From NCBI RefSeq assembly GCF_018131185.1, contig NZ_JAFCJE010000002.1, positions 496,001 to 560,000 of the forward strand: a stretch of 64,000 bases of DNA, read 5' to 3'. The notes below the pieces were generated by a model, which saw only the letters and a program-made list of their open reading frames with translations, ran no database searches and was not told the origin of the DNA. Made by a program: the position numbers and the translations under genes. Source of the stretch: Bradyrhizobium diazoefficiens. Its GTDB lineage: Bacteria; Pseudomonadota; Alphaproteobacteria; Rhizobiales; Xanthobacteraceae. This document shows, piece after piece, positions 26,512 to 37,316 of this stretch (its first letter is position 1; every line of letters begins with the position of its first letter).

Positions 26512-28035
26512 ATGACCATCAGCCCAGTCATCCGCCTGCATCCCGACGATGGCGTGCTGATCGCGCGCGCCAGCCTGCCGCCGGGGACGGTGGTGGCGGA
26601 TGGCGTGACCACGGTCGAACGCATTCCCTCGGGCCACAAGGTCGCGATCAAGCCGATCGCGGTCGGCGAGCCGGTCAAGCGCTACGGCCAGATCATCGGC
26701 TTTGCGACGGTGCCGATCGCGCCGGGCCAGCACGTGCACGTGCAGAATTGCGGCATGGGCGATTTCGCCAAGGACTATGCCTATTGCGCCGACGTCAAGC
26801 CGACGCCGAATTTCGATCTGCCGGCGACCTTCGAGGGCATCCGCCGCCCGGACGGCCGTGTCGCCACGCGCAACTATATCGGCATTCTCACCTCGGTGAA
26901 TTGCAGCGCGCATGTCGCGAGCCTCGTCGCCGACGTCTTCAAGAAAAATCCCTTCACCGGCGACAATCCGCTGGCCGAGTTCCCCAATGTCGACGGCGTG
27001 GTCGCGCTGACCCACAAGACCGGCTGCGGCATGACGCAGAACGAGCCGCTCGCGCTGCTCCGCCGCACGCTCGGCGGCTACGCACGCCACGTCAATTTCT
27101 CCCACGTCATCGTGCTTGGGCTGGGCTGCGAGGTGAACCAGATCGGCGGCCTGATGGAAGAACAGAAGCTCGCCGGCCGCCTGCGCGCGATGGACATTCA
27201 GGAGGTCGGCGGCACCCGCAAGACGGTCGAGGCCGGCATCGCCTTCGTGCGCGAGGCGCTGACTGATGCCGACAAGGTCAAGCGCGAAACGGTGCCGGCG
27301 AGCGAGCTCACCGTGGCGCTGCAATGCGGCGGCTCGGATGGCTATTCCGGCGTGTCAGCCAATCCCGCGCTCGGTGCTGCCAGCGATCTCATCGTGCGCC
27401 ACGGCGGCACAGTGATCCTGTCGGAGACGCCGGAGACCTACGGCGCCGAGCATCTCTTGACGCGCCGCGCCGTCAGCCGCGAGGTCGGCGAGAAGCTGGT
27501 CGACCTCATGCGCTGGTGGGACGAATACACCGCGCGTGAAGGCGCCGAGATGAATGCCAATCCGAGCCCCGGCAACAAGGCCGGCGGTCTCACCACCATT
27601 CTGGAGAAGTCGCTCGGCGCGATGGCGAAGGCCGGCACCACCAATCTCGTCGAGGTCCTGCGTTACGCCGAGCCCATCACCAAGAAGGGTTTCGTCTTCA
27701 TGGACACGCCCGGTTACGACCCGGTCGCGGCGACCGGCCAGGTGGCGGGCGGCGCCAATCTCGTCTGCTTCACCACGGGCCGCGGCAGCGTGTTCGGCTG
27801 CAAGCCGGCGCCCTCGATCAAGCTCGCCACGAACACGCCGATGTACAAGCGCATGGAAGAGGACATGGACGTCAATTGCGGCACCATCCTCGAAGGCGAG
27901 GAGAGCGTCGAGCAATGCGGCCAGCGCATCTTCGAACTCATCCTCAAGACCGCCTCGGGTCAACCGACCAAGAGCGAAAGCTTCGATTTCGGCGGCGCCG
28001 AGTTCGCGCCCTGGGTGCTCGGCGCGACGATGTAG
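26512..28035 (+). CDS. UxaA-family altronate/galactarate-type dehydratase
   Basis: 507-aa protein with an N-terminal SAF domain (about residues 1-100) joined to the UxaA/GarD C-terminal domain. The latter shows RRPDGRVATRNYIGI, NCSAHVA, HKTGCGMTQNEP, LGLGCEVNQIGG, QCGGSDGYSGVSANPALG and GCKPAPSIKLATN. These are iron-dependent dehydratases of sugar acids such as altronate or galactarate. An exact substrate cannot be assigned, and sulfolactate lyase-like activity is another family option. It has a strong AAGGAG site before ATG 26512. It follows hpaI but is separated by a nested hairpin, so cotranscription is uncertain; no uronate pathway genes are nearby. Confidence 0.88.
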   Translation: MTISPVIRLHPDDGVLIARASLPPGTVVADGVTTVERIPSGHKVAIKPIAVGEPVKRYGQIIGFATVPIAPGQHVHVQNCGMGDFAKDYAYCADVKPTPNFDLPATFEGIRRPDGRVATRNYIGILTSVNCSAHVASLVADVFKKNPFTGDNPLAEFPNVDGVVALTHKTGCGMTQNEPLALLRRTLGGYARHVNFSHVIVLGLGCEVNQIGGLMEEQKLAGRLRAMDIQEVGGTRKTVEAGIAFVREALTDADKVKRETVPASELTVALQCGGSDGYSGVSANPALGAASDLIVRHGGTVILSETPETYGAEHLLTRRAVSREVGEKLVDLMRWWDEYTAREGAEMNANPSPGNKAGGLTTILEKSLGAMAKAGTTNLVEVLRYAEPITKKGFVFMDTPGYDPVAATGQVAGGANLVCFTTGRGSVFGCKPAPSIKLATNTPMYKRMEEDMDVNCGTILEGEESVEQCGQRIFELILKTASGQPTKSESFDFGGAEFAPWVLGATM

Positions 28036-28262
28036 TCGCGCGGCGTGCGGCGCAATCGCAACGCAGTCGCAATTGAATCAAGTGATAACAGGGGCGCGTG
28101 TGGTTGCGCGGGATGCAACGATCCCTCGCTAAGTAATGATACGGAGGCGCGCATCTCGCCCCGAGGTTCCCAAACTCACACCTGATTAACACTGTTGCCG
28201 TAGACACGGTGTGATGCGGCTCCACAGCGTGGTGGGGCCAGCCTGTGTTCGAGGATCAAGCG

Positions 28263-28781
28263 ATGCAAGCGATACGTCCCACGGGGGTGGAAAATCTCCT
28301 CGGTGAGGAGGAGCTGATCGTATCGAAGACCGATCTCAAGGGCCGCATCACCTACGCCAACGACGTCTTTCTCCGCATGGCGAAGTACTCCTGGAAGGAG
28401 CTGATGGGCGCGCCCCACAGCCTGATCCGCCATCCGGACATGCCGCGCTGCGTCTTCAAGCTGCTGTGGGATACGCTCCAGGCCAAGCAGGAGATCTTCG
28501 CCTACGTCGTCAATCTCGCCGGGGACGGCAGCCATTATTGGGTGTTCGCCCACGTCACCCCGACGCTCGACGATCGCGGCAACATCATCGGCTATCACTC
28601 CAATCGACGCAGGCCCGATCCGGCGCCTGTCGAGCGCATCAAGCCGATCTACAAAGCGCTCTGCGCGGAAGAGGCGCGCCACGCCAATGCCAAGGACGGC
28701 ATGCGCGCAAGCTTCGACGTGATGGTCGCTCTGCTCAAGCAAAACGGTGTTGCTTACGATGAATTCGTGCTCTCTCTCTAA
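28263..28781 (+). CDS. PAS-domain sensor protein (Aer-like)
   Basis: 172-aa protein, essentially one PAS domain of the Aer N-terminal kind. Diagnostic parts are [47 protein letters not shown] and [29 protein letters not shown]. Aer-type PAS domains bind FAD and sense redox or energy state. There is no transmembrane or signalling domain; the chemoreceptor gene that follows overlaps it by 23 nt, so the two probably form a split Aer-like receptor. ATG 28263 has GAGG 8 nt upstream; an in-frame GTG at 28245 is less likely. Confidence 0.85.
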   Translation: MQAIRPTGVENLLGEEELIVSKTDLKGRITYANDVFLRMAKYSWKELMGAPHSLIRHPDMPRCVFKLLWDTLQAKQEIFAYVVNLAGDGSHYWVFAHVTPTLDDRGNIIGYHSNRRRPDPAPVERIKPIYKALCAEEARHANAKDGMRASFDVMVALLKQNGVAYDEFVLSL

Positions 28782-30063
28782 GGCGAAAGCAGCGACCGCG
28801 CTCGCGTGTCTTCTCGTCGCCGTCGCGTTCGCCGCCTCGCTGCTCGGCTGGAGCGGAATCGTCAGCGCAGCGCCGCTCGGCGCGGCGATCGCGCTGCTCG
28901 GCTATGCCGTCTGGTGCCTGCACCGCGCGGCAATGGCCGTTGATGAGGTGGCCGATGTGTGCCGCAAGGCGGCGCGCGGCGATCTCGAAGCGCGGATCCT
29001 GAGCGAGCGCCAGGCCGGGCGGATCGGCGCCATCCAGAAGTCGGTCAACGACATGCTCGACATCACCGACGCCTTCGTCCGCGAAGCTTCGGCGTCGATG
29101 GACTATGCCAGCCGCGGCAAGTATTTCCGCAAGATCCTCGCGCGCGGCTTGCCCGGCTCGTTCCGCCGCTCGGCCAGCGTGATCAATGCCGGCACCGACA
29201 GCCTCGGCCGCCGCGTGGTCGAGATCGCCGGCCTCGCAAAGCACTTCGGCACGCATCTCGACGAGGTTGCGGGCACCCTCATGAGCGCCGCGACCGATCT
29301 GGAATCCGACGCCGGCCAGATGGCGGCGGCGGCGGAGATCACGAGCCGCCAGACCTCCGGCATGCGCAGCGCGTCAGATCAGGCCTCGAGCAATGTTGCG
29401 ACGGTGGCGAGCGCCGCGGAGCAGCTCGCGTCCTCGATCGCGGAGATCAGCCGCCAGGTGGCCGGTTCGACCACGAGCACCGGGCGCGCCGTTGACGAGG
29501 CCAATCGTGCCGGCAGCGAAATTCGCAGCCTCGCGGATGCCGCGATGCGGATCGGCGACGTCGTCAAGCTGATCAGCGAGATCGCCGAGCAGACCAACCT
29601 GCTCGCGCTCAACGCCACGATCGAGGCGGCGCGGGCAGGCGAGGCCGGCCGCGGCTTCGCGGTGGTGGCCTCCGAGGTCAAGAGCCTCGCCAACCAGACT
29701 GCGAAGGCGACCGAGGAGATCAGCGCCAAGGTCGGCGAGATGCAGCAATCGACGACCAATTCGGTCGCAGCCGTCGAGGCGATCGCGCAGACCATCGCCG
29801 AGATCGACGGCATCACCGCCGCGATCGCGGCCTCGGTTGAACAGCAGGGCGCTGCGACGCGCGAGATCGCCCGCAACGTCCAGGAGGCCTCGGCCGGCAC
29901 CTCGCAGGTCTCCTCCAACGTGTCGGGCATCAGCGAAGCCGCCGCCGATACCGGCCGGGTGGCCAGCCGCGTCAACAGCGCCTCCGAACGCGTCCGTGGC
30001 GAGGTCGAGACGCTCCGCCGCGAGGTCACGCAGTTTCTGCAGCGGCTGACCTCGGCGGCGTAG
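28759..30063 (+). CDS. Methyl-accepting chemotaxis protein, no periplasmic domain
   Basis: 434-aa chemoreceptor. Two adjacent N-terminal hydrophobic segments (about residues 8-50, [17 protein letters not shown] and [12 protein letters not shown]) form a membrane hairpin with almost no periplasmic loop. A HAMP-like region and the long coiled-coil signalling domain follow, with the conserved tip [38 protein letters not shown]. It should signal to CheA/CheW. Lacking an external sensor, it probably receives input from the PAS protein encoded just upstream. ATG 28759 is used; GTG 28747 is possible and neither has a strong Shine-Dalgarno. Confidence 0.9.
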   Translation: MNSCSLSKAKAATALACLLVAVAFAASLLGWSGIVSAAPLGAAIALLGYAVWCLHRAAMAVDEVADVCRKAARGDLEARILSERQAGRIGAIQKSVNDMLDITDAFVREASASMDYASRGKYFRKILARGLPGSFRRSASVINAGTDSLGRRVVEIAGLAKHFGTHLDEVAGTLMSAATDLESDAGQMAAAAEITSRQTSGMRSASDQASSNVATVASAAEQLASSIAEISRQVAGSTTSTGRAVDEANRAGSEIRSLADAAMRIGDVVKLISEIAEQTNLLALNATIEAARAGEAGRGFAVVASEVKSLANQTAKATEEISAKVGEMQQSTTNSVAAVEAIAQTIAEIDGITAAIAASVEQQGAATREIARNVQEASAGTSQVSSNVSGISEAAADTGRVASRVNSASERVRGEVETLRREVTQFLQRLTSAA

Positions 30064-30077
30064 GGAGGCGCTCTCGT

Positions 30078-30222
30078 TCCCTCTTCCCTCGCGGGAGAGG
30101 GTGGCTCGCCGCAAAGCGGCGAGACGGGTGAGGGGCTCTCTCCTCACGAACAGCTCTGCGAGCGGTGACATACCCCTCATCCGGCGCTGCGCGCCACCTT
30201 CTCCCGCAAGGGGAGAAGGAAG
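30078..30222. repeat. Palindromic repeat, CTCTCCC/GGGAGAG type (family G)
   Basis: CCCTCTTCCCTCGCGGGAG at the left, CCTTCTCCCGCAAGGGGAG at the right, with inner GGGTGAGGGGC / ACCCCTCATCC arms. This element type is scattered widely in alphaproteobacterial genomes. It lies after the chemoreceptor. Confidence 0.7.
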
Positions 30223-30257
30223 AAAGCACCTAGCCCGCATCTTACCTAGCGGTCTCG

Positions 30258-30300
30258 TGGGGTGGGCAAAGGCGCACTTGCGCCGTGCCGCCCAGTCTAC
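30258..30300. repeat. Partial family C repeat (GGGTGGGCAAAGGCGC)
   Basis: GGGGTGGGCAAAGGCGCACTT followed by GCGCCGTGCC: the left half of the element seen complete at 41179-41268. The opposite inverted half is missing here. Confidence 0.55.
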
Positions 30301-30404
30301 GATGTGACCGGGATACTTCCTAGGCACCCTTTGCCCGTTGTTAGTGCTTGATCGCACCCACATCAGGTGTTCTGCTCAAAAAAGCTGCTGGAGCACCGCA
30401 CCCC

Positions 30405-33400
30405 GTGTCGATCTACGTCGCATTACATCACGTCACGCACTACAAATACGACCGCCCGATCGATCTGGGACCGCAGACCATCCGGCTGCGGCCGGCGCCG
30501 CATACGCGCACGCCGGTCCTGAGCTATTCCCTCAAGGTCACGCCATCCAACCATTTCGTGAACTGGCAGCAGGATCCGCAGGGTAACTGGCTCGCCCGCT
30601 ACGTCTTCCCGGAGAAGACGACCGAGCTGAAGATCGAGGTCGACTTCACGGCGCAGATGACGGTGGTCAACCCGTTCGACTTCTTCGTCGAGCCTTACGC
30701 CGACAGCTTTCCCTTCGAGTACCCCAAAGACCTGAAGACCGAGCTCGCGCCGTATCTCGAGACCGTCAAGCCCGATCGCCTGTTCGCCAAATTTCTCGAC
30801 ACGATCCCGCATGACGCCCCGAACACCGTCAACTTCCTGGTCGATCTCAATCGCGAGCTTCAAAAGCACGTCCGTTACATCATCCGTATGGAGCCGGGCG
30901 TGCAGACACCGGAGGAGACGCTCTCCTCCGGCGCCGGATCGTGCCGCGACTCTGCCTGGCTCCTGATCCAGACGCTGCGTCATCTCGGGCTCGCCGCGCG
31001 TTTCGTGTCCGGCTACCTGATCCAGATCCGTCCCGACATCGATCCGATTGAGGGCCCCCCCGAGGTCGAGAACGACTTCACCGACCTGCACGCCTGGGCC
31101 GAGGTCTATCTGCCGGGCGCCGGGTGGATCGGGTTCGATGCGACCTCCGGCATGCTCGCGGGCGAGGGCCACATCCCGGTCGCCGCTACGCCGCATTATC
31201 GCTCGGCCGCACCGATCTCCGGCGGCGCCGGCTTTGCCGAGGTCGAGTTCGAATTCGACATGAGCGTAAAGCGCATTCGCGAGGCGCCGCGCATCACAAA
31301 ACCGTTCTCGGACGAATCCTGGGCGCGGCTCAACGATCTCGGCGAGCAGGTCGACGGCGATCTCGCCGCGCAGGACGTGCGGCTCACCATGGGCGGCGAG
31401 CCGACCTTCGTCTCGGTCGACGATCTCGAAGCGGCGGAGTGGAATACGGAAGCCGTCGGTCCGACCAAGCGCGGGCTCGGCGACGATCTGATCCGCCGCC
31501 TGCGCACGCGCTTCGCGCCCGGCGGGCTGCTGCATTACGGCCAGGGCAAATGGTATCCCGGCGAAAGCCTGCCGCGCTGGGCCTTCGGCCTGTACTGGCG
31601 CAAGGACGGCGTGCCGATCTGGAAGAATGGCGACCTGATCGCGAAGATCGAGAATCCGCGGCGCGCCGAGGTCAAGGACGCCCAGGCGTTCGTGGAGGGT
31701 GCGGCGTTGCGGCTCGGGCTCGATCCCGGCTACATCATGCCGGCCTATGAGGACACTGCGTACTGGCTGCAGAAGGAGGCCGAGCTTCCCGTCAACGTCG
31801 ATCCCTCCGACTCCAAATTGTCCGATCCGGAAGCCCGCGCGCGCATGGCGCGCGTGTTCGACGAGGGTCTCAACACGCCGCGGGGTTTCGTGCTGCCGGT
31901 GCAGCGCTGGAACGCGCCGCCGCGCTGGCGCAGCGAGCGCTGGCAACTCCGGCGCAATCATCTGTTCCTGATGCCCGGCGATTCGCCTCTCGGCTTGCGC
32001 TTGCCGATCGGCTCGCTCGGTTATGTCCCGCCCAACCAATATCCCTACATCGTCGAGCAAGATCCGATGGAGGCACGGGGCAAGCTGCCGGTGTTCACGT
32101 CACCGGCGCGTCCGGAAGCGCCACCGCGGGTCGAGCCGGAGCATCTCAACACCTCGGTCCCCGTCCGCACCGCAATGTCGGTCGAGGTCCGCAACGGCGT
32201 GCTCTGCGCCTTCATGCCCCCGGTCGAGCGCATCGAGGATTATCTCGAACTGATCGCGGCGCTCGAAGCGACCGCCGAAGAGATGCAGATTCAGGTTCAT
32301 GTCGAGGGCTATCCGCCGCCGTTCGATCCGCGCATCGAAGTCATCAAGGTGACGCCCGACCCCGGTGTCATCGAGGTCAACATCCAGCCGGCCAGGAGCT
32401 GGCGCGACGCGGTCGACATCACCGTCGGGCTCTATGAGGACGCCGGCAAGACGCGCCTCGGCGCCAACCGCTTCCTGGTCGACGGCCGCCACACGGGCAC
32501 CGGCGGCGGCAACCACGTCGTGGTCGGCGGCTCCTCGCCGCAGGATTCACCATTCCTGCGTCGGGCTGATCTTCTCAAGAGCCTCGTGCTGTACTGGCAG
32601 CGGCATCCGTCGCTGTCCTATTTCTTCTCCGGCCTGTTCATCGGCCCGACCAGCCAGGCGCCGCGCATCGACGAGGCCCGCCACGACAGCATCTACGAGC
32701 TCGAGATCGCGCTCTCGCATGTGCCGCCGCCGGGCACCCAGGCACCGCTGTGGCTGGTGGACCGGCTGTTCCGGCATCTGCTCGTCGACATCACCGGCAA
32801 CACTCATCGCGCCGAGATCTGCATCGACAAGCTCTATTCGCCCGACGGGACCACGGGCCGGCTCGGGCTCGTCGAATTCCGCGCGCTCGAAATGCCGCCC
32901 GATCCGCGCATGTCGCTGGCGCAGCAGCTCCTGATCCGCGCGCTGATCGCAAAGATGTGGCGCGAGCCGCAAACCGGCAAGTTCGTGCGCTGGGGCACCG
33001 CGCTGCATGACCGCTACATGCTGCCGCATTTCATCTGGGAAGACTTTCTGGACGTGCTCACCGAGCTGAAGCAGTTCGGCTACCCTTTCGAGCCGGAATG
33101 GTATCTGGCCCAGCTCGAATTCCGCTTTCCCGCTTTCGGCCGCGTCCATCATGGCGGCGTGACGCTGGAGCTGCGCCAGGCGCTGGAGCCCTGGCACGTG
33201 CTGGGCGAGGAGGGCTCGGCCGGCGGAACCGTGCGCTATGTCGACTCATCCGTCGAGCGGCTCCAGGTCAAGACCGAGGGCTTCGTCGAGGGCCGCCACA
33301 TCGTCACCTGCAACGGCCGCCGCCTGCCGATGACCTCGACCGGCCGCTCGGCCGAGGCCGTGGCCGGCGTCCGCTTCAAGGCCTGGCAGCCGGCCTCCGG

Positions 33401-33674
33401 CCTGCACCCGACCATCCCGGTCCACGCGCCGCTGACCTTCGATCTGATCGACACCTGGAACGGCCGCTCGCTCGGCGGCTGCGTCTATCACGTCGCCCAT
33501 CCGGGCGGCCGAAGCTACGAGACCAAGCCGGTCAACACCTATGAGGCCGAGGCGCGGCGGCTGGCGCGCTTCCAGGACCACGGCCATACGCCGGGACCGG
33601 TCCGGCCACCGCCCGAGGAACGCACAAATGAGTTTCCGCTGACCCTCGACTTGCGGACCCCGCTCCTGCAATGA
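30405..33674 (+). CDS. Transglutaminase-like protein with C-terminal DUF2126
   Basis: 1089-aa cytoplasmic protein with no signal peptide. Domains: a bacterial transglutaminase N-terminal beta-domain (about 1-100), the transglutaminase core with C180 ([10 protein letters not shown]), H229 (DLHAWAEVY) and D245 (IGFDATSG), and then a very long DUF2126 region (about 300-1089). GTG 30405 is preferred since the family begins [18 protein letters not shown]; upstream starts lie in repeat-derived sequence. It is first of three tightly packed genes with an ATP-grasp/alpha-E fusion and a second transglutaminase. Comparative work on amidoligases predicts such sets ligate or trim peptide-like conjugates. 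The substrate is unknown. Confidence 0.9.
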   Translation: MSIYVALHHVTHYKYDRPIDLGPQTIRLRPAPHTRTPVLSYSLKVTPSNHFVNWQQDPQGNWLARYVFPEKTTELKIEVDFTAQMTVVNPFDFFVEPYADSFPFEYPKDLKTELAPYLETVKPDRLFAKFLDTIPHDAPNTVNFLVDLNRELQKHVRYIIRMEPGVQTPEETLSSGAGSCRDSAWLLIQTLRHLGLAARFVSGYLIQIRPDIDPIEGPPEVENDFTDLHAWAEVYLPGAGWIGFDATSGMLAGEGHIPVAATPHYRSAAPISGGAGFAEVEFEFDMSVKRIREAPRITKPFSDESWARLNDLGEQVDGDLAAQDVRLTMGGEPTFVSVDDLEAAEWNTEAVGPTKRGLGDDLIRRLRTRFAPGGLLHYGQGKWYPGESLPRWAFGLYWRKDGVPIWKNGDLIAKIENPRRAEVKDAQAFVEGAALRLGLDPGYIMPAYEDTAYWLQKEAELPVNVDPSDSKLSDPEARARMARVFDEGLNTPRGFVLPVQRWNAPPRWRSERWQLRRNHLFLMPGDSPLGLRLPIGSLGYVPPNQYPYIVEQDPMEARGKLPVFTSPARPEAPPRVEPEHLNTSVPVRTAMSVEVRNGVLCAFMPPVERIEDYLELIAALEATAEEMQIQVHVEGYPPPFDPRIEVIKVTPDPGVIEVNIQPARSWRDAVDITVGLYEDAGKTRLGANRFLVDGRHTGTGGGNHVVVGGSSPQDSPFLRRADLLKSLVLYWQRHPSLSYFFSGLFIGPTSQAPRIDEARHDSIYELEIALSHVPPPGTQAPLWLVDRLFRHLLVDITGNTHRAEICIDKLYSPDGTTGRLGLVEFRALEMPPDPRMSLAQQLLIRALIAKMWREPQTGKFVRWGTALHDRYMLPHFIWEDFLDVLTELKQFGYPFEPEWYLAQLEFRFPAFGRVHHGGVTLELRQALEPWHVLGEEGSAGGTVRYVDSSVERLQVKTEGFVEGRHIVTCNGRRLPMTSTGRSAEAVAGVRFKAWQPASGLHPTIPVHAPLTFDLIDTWNGRSLGGCVYHVAHPGGRSYETKPVNTYEAEARRLARFQDHGHTPGPVRPPPEERTNEFPLTLDLRTPLLQ

Positions 33675-33701
33675 GTATGATGGTGGGGCAGGGAGAGGCG
33701 C

Positions 33702-36227
33702 ATGGGCGAGGGCGCGGCCGAACAGGACGACAAGGCGGGTAGACCGCAAGGCCAGCGCGAAGGCCAGCGCCGCCTTGCGCAGTGGGTCCGCGATTATAGG
33801 CGCCTGCCCGGTATTCCCGACGAGTTCTTGGGGCCCGACGGCGCCCCGCGCGCGGTCTGGAGCCGCTTCTTCGATGCCTTCGGCGCGCTCGCGCCCGACG
33901 AGATCGAGCGGCGCTTCGGCATGGCCGACCGTCACCTCCGCGAGGCCGGCGTCACCTATCGCGCCCCCGGCGACAGCGCCGATCGGCCCTGGTCGATCAG
34001 CCATCTGCCGCTTTTGATCGACGAGGCCGATTGGCGGCAGCTTTGCGCCGGCATCACCCAGCGCGCCGAGCTGCTCGAGCGCGTGCTGGGCGACATCTAT
34101 GGCGAAGGCCGGCTGGTCGCGGAAGGCGCGCTGCCGGCGGCTGCGATCGCCGGCAGTGCCGAATATCTCCGCCCCGTCTGCGGCGTGCCGCCGCCGGGTG
34201 GGCGTTATCTCTCGATCTATGCCGCCGATGTCGGCCGCGGGCCCGACGGCCGCTGGTGGGTGCTCGGCGACCGCACCCAGGCGCCGTCGGGCGCGGGCTA
34301 CGCCCTGGAGAACCGCCTGGTGCTCTCGCGCGCCTTCTCCGACCTCTACAAGTCGATGAACGTGCCGCGCGTTGCGCCGTTCTTCGAGGCTTTTCGCGAT
34401 TCACTTCGCGCCCGCGCCGATCGCGACGAGCCGCGCATCGGTGTGCTCACCCCCGGCAGTTTCAGCGAGACCTATTTCGAGCACGCGACGCTGGCGCGCT
34501 ATCTCGGCTTCCTCCTCGTCGAGGGCGACGATCTCGCCGTCAGCGACAACCGTATCCACATCCGCACCGTCGCCGGGCTGAAGCGGCTCGACGTGCTGCT
34601 GCGCCGGGTCGATTCCAACTCGCTCGACCCGCTCGAGCTCGATGCCTCCTCGCATCTCGGGGTCCCCGGTCTCATTGACGTGCTGCGCAAGGACGGCGTC
34701 GTCGTCGCCAACATGCCGGGCTCGGGCGTCCTGGAGGCGCGGGCGCTGCTCGGCTTCCTGCCGGCACTCAGCCGCCGCCTGCTCGGCGAAGAGCTGAAGA
34801 TGCCGCACATCGCGACCTGGTGGTGCGGGCAGCGATCGGCGCGCGAGGAGGTGCTGGCGCGGCTCGACGAGGTCGCGATCGAAGGCGCCTACCAGCGCGC
34901 CGTGCCCGGTCTCGACCGCGCGGGCCCGGTGCTGGCAAGCGAATTGGATGCCGGCGATCGCCAGCGTCTGGTCGAGGCCATCAGTGCGCGCGGCATGGAT
35001 TATGTCGGCCAAGAGGTGGTGCGGCTCTCCACCATGCCGGTGTGGGACCAGGGCCAGATCAGCCCGCGTCCGTTCGTGCTGCGCGTGTTCGCGGCGGCGA
35101 CGCCGGATGGCTGGGCCATCATGCCCGGTGGCTTCTGCCGCATCGCCGAGCAGCCCGACGCGCGCGCGGTGTCGATGGGCGACGGTGCGCGCGCTGCCGA
35201 CGTCTGGGTCGTCTCCGACAAGCAGGTCTCGACCGCGACCCTGCTGCCGGCGACCGACAAGGTACGAATCCGCCGCATCGCGGGCGTGCTGCCGAGCCGC
35301 GCCGCCGACAATCTGTTCTGGCTCGGCCGCTATCTCGAACGCGCCGAGGCGACGCTGCGCCTCGTGCGCGCCTTGGGCTCGCCGAGCGGCCCCAACAAGG
35401 GCACGGCGGCCTCGCTGCAATCGACCGAACGCATCCAGCGGCTTCTGGTGGCCTGGGGCGCGGTTTCGCAAACATCGCGCACCGCGCACGGGCGCATCGT
35501 CGCCGAGGCGTTGCAGAGTCCGGATCGCTTCGGTTCGGCGCTGTCGCTGGTGCGCGCGGCGCAGCGCACGGCGACCTCCTTGCGCGAGCGGCTGTCGCCC
35601 GACGCCTGGCAGGTCATCACCGAGATGGCCGAACGGCTGGCTTACGAGGTGGAGGACGACGACAGCGTGGTCAGCGCGGCCGAGCTGACCTTGCAGGAGC
35701 TCGCCAGCTTTGCCGGCCTGGCACAGGAGAACATGAACCGCGCCGCCGGCTGGCGCTTCCTCGACATCGGCCGCCGCACCGAGCGCGCCATCAACACCAC
35801 GCGTTTCACGCGCCAGTTCGCCTATGACGAGGCCGGCGACGAGGATCTCGACATCCTGCTGACGCTGGTGGATTGCCAGATCACCTATCGCTCGCGCTAT
35901 CTGCTGGCGCCGATCCTGGCGCCGGTGCGCGATCTTGCCGTGCTCGATCCCTACAATCCGCGCTCGGTCGCGTTCCAGGTCACGACGCTGAACGAGCACA
36001 TCGCGGCGCTGCCGAGCCTGAAGGAGCACGGCCTGATCGAGAAGCCGCAACGCCTTGCGGTCGCCATGGAGGCGATGCTTGCGACCGCGGAGGCCGAGAA
36101 GCTCGAGGTCAAGACGCTGTTCGCGCTGGAGCAGGATCTGCTCAGCCTCGCCGAGGCGATCGGGCAGCACTATTTCCCGCATGGTCCCAATGCCAGCCGG
36201 CCGGAAAAGCTGACGGGGCTGGCGTGA
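33702..36227 (+). CDS. Circularly permuted ATP-grasp type 2 / alpha-E fusion protein
   Basis: 841-aa fusion. The N-terminal half (about 1-490) is a circularly permuted ATP-grasp ligase, recognised by YLSIYAADVGRGPDGRWWVLGDRTQAPSG, YALENRLVLSRAFSDL and VANMPGSGVLEA. The C-terminal half (about 525-830) is an alpha-E domain beginning LPSRAADNLFWLGRYLERAEATLRLVRAL. In many bacteria these are separate neighbouring genes. ATP-grasp ligases form amide bonds via acyl-phosphates; the alpha-E helical domain is of unknown role. It lies 27 nt after the DUF2126 gene and overlaps the next transglutaminase start by 4 nt (GTGA), so the three proteins are very probably made together. Confidence 0.92.
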   Translation: MGEGAAEQDDKAGRPQGQREGQRRLAQWVRDYRRLPGIPDEFLGPDGAPRAVWSRFFDAFGALAPDEIERRFGMADRHLREAGVTYRAPGDSADRPWSISHLPLLIDEADWRQLCAGITQRAELLERVLGDIYGEGRLVAEGALPAAAIAGSAEYLRPVCGVPPPGGRYLSIYAADVGRGPDGRWWVLGDRTQAPSGAGYALENRLVLSRAFSDLYKSMNVPRVAPFFEAFRDSLRARADRDEPRIGVLTPGSFSETYFEHATLARYLGFLLVEGDDLAVSDNRIHIRTVAGLKRLDVLLRRVDSNSLDPLELDASSHLGVPGLIDVLRKDGVVVANMPGSGVLEARALLGFLPALSRRLLGEELKMPHIATWWCGQRSAREEVLARLDEVAIEGAYQRAVPGLDRAGPVLASELDAGDRQRLVEAISARGMDYVGQEVVRLSTMPVWDQGQISPRPFVLRVFAAATPDGWAIMPGGFCRIAEQPDARAVSMGDGARAADVWVVSDKQVSTATLLPATDKVRIRRIAGVLPSRAADNLFWLGRYLERAEATLRLVRALGSPSGPNKGTAASLQSTERIQRLLVAWGAVSQTSRTAHGRIVAEALQSPDRFGSALSLVRAAQRTATSLRERLSPDAWQVITEMAERLAYEVEDDDSVVSAAELTLQELASFAGLAQENMNRAAGWRFLDIGRRTERAINTTRFTRQFAYDEAGDEDLDILLTLVDCQITYRSRYLLAPILAPVRDLAVLDPYNPRSVAFQVTTLNEHIAALPSLKEHGLIEKPQRLAVAMEAMLATAEAEKLEVKTLFALEQDLLSLAEAIGQHYFPHGPNASRPEKLTGLA

Positions 36228-37102
36228 TCTACGACATCCGTCACGTCACGACCTATGAATACGAGTATCCCGTCAGCTTTGCCCGCTGCACGCTGCGGCT
36301 GGAGCCGCGCAGTGGCGGCGGCCAGCAGCTGATCTCGCACCGTGTCGAGATACGTCCGCGGCCTGCCGAGCGGACGGTGCGGCGCGATTTCTTCGGCACG
36401 CTCACCGAGAGCGTCGTGATCGAGGCCGCGCATCGCAATCTGCGCATCGACTCGCGCTCGCGCGTCACGGTGTCGCGCCAGCCGCCGGCGCGCGATGCGC
36501 TCAGTCCGCCCTGGGAGAGCGTTCGCGATATCGCCTTCGAGGCGACGAGCCTCGGGCCGGCCTCGCCGGTCGGCTATGTCTTCGCCAGCCCGCTGGTGCC
36601 GGTGCTGCGTCCCGTCAGCGCCTATGCGGCGGAAAGCTTTCCGCCCGGCGCAGGCATCCTCCAAGGCGCGGTTGATCTGATGCATCGTATTCACAACCAG
36701 TTTCGCTACGACTCCAAGGCGACGGTGATCTCGACGCCGCTTGGCGAGGTTTTCGACAAGCGTCATGGCGTCTGCCAGGATTTTGCCCATGTCATGATCG
36801 CGGGGCTGCGCGGGCTCGGTCTGCCAGCGGCCTATGTCAGCGGATATCTGCGCACCATTCCGCCGCCTGGCCAGGCACGCCTGCAAGGTGCCGATGCCAC
36901 CCATGCCTGGGTGTCGCTGTGGTGCGGGACCGAGCTTGGCTGGGTCGATTTCGATCCGACCAACGATCTGCTGATTGGCAACGACCATATCGTGCTTGCA
37001 GTGGGGCGCGATTTCTCCGACGTCTCGCCGGTCGACGGCATCATCGTCGGCTCGCCGAAGCAGAAGCTCGGCGTCGCCGTCGACGTGGTGCTGGTGGAGT
37101 AG
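36224..37102 (+). CDS. Transglutaminase-like cysteine protease/ligase
   Basis: 292-aa protein: an N-terminal bacterial transglutaminase beta-domain (MIYDIRHVTTYEYEYPV) and a core with C184 (HGVCQDFAHVMI), H227 (ATHAWVSLW) and D244 (GWVDFDPTNDL). Such proteins are thought to be peptidases or amide-transferring enzymes. GTG 36224 overlaps the ATP-grasp stop codon, a translational-coupling signature; the longer upstream frame is antiparallel noise within the alpha-E region. It completes the three-gene module. No signal peptide, so it acts in the cytoplasm. Confidence 0.92.
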   Translation: MIYDIRHVTTYEYEYPVSFARCTLRLEPRSGGGQQLISHRVEIRPRPAERTVRRDFFGTLTESVVIEAAHRNLRIDSRSRVTVSRQPPARDALSPPWESVRDIAFEATSLGPASPVGYVFASPLVPVLRPVSAYAAESFPPGAGILQGAVDLMHRIHNQFRYDSKATVISTPLGEVFDKRHGVCQDFAHVMIAGLRGLGLPAAYVSGYLRTIPPPGQARLQGADATHAWVSLWCGTELGWVDFDPTNDLLIGNDHIVLAVGRDFSDVSPVDGIIVGSPKQKLGVAVDVVLVE

Positions 37103-37316
37103 AAGCGGGGCTCCCGTGCCGCTGCCTGCCCGCGAGGATGTATCGGGCCGCTGCCGCAACCGCGATGTCGCATAGCACAACGGTAACATATTTCCGTAAT
37201 CGCGTTCCCAAGGGTTTGGCCAGCCGGCCCAAGATGGGCTATGCTTCCCGTTGCGTCGCGGACAATTATGAGACGTCGGGAGATGGCATGGGACACCAGC
37301 GGACGGGGCTGCATCC

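Noticed and set aside
34401..36182. 593-codon minus-strand frame opposite the ATP-grasp/alpha-E gene
   Set aside because: Shadow of a real gene; the composition is that of antisense GC-rich DNA.
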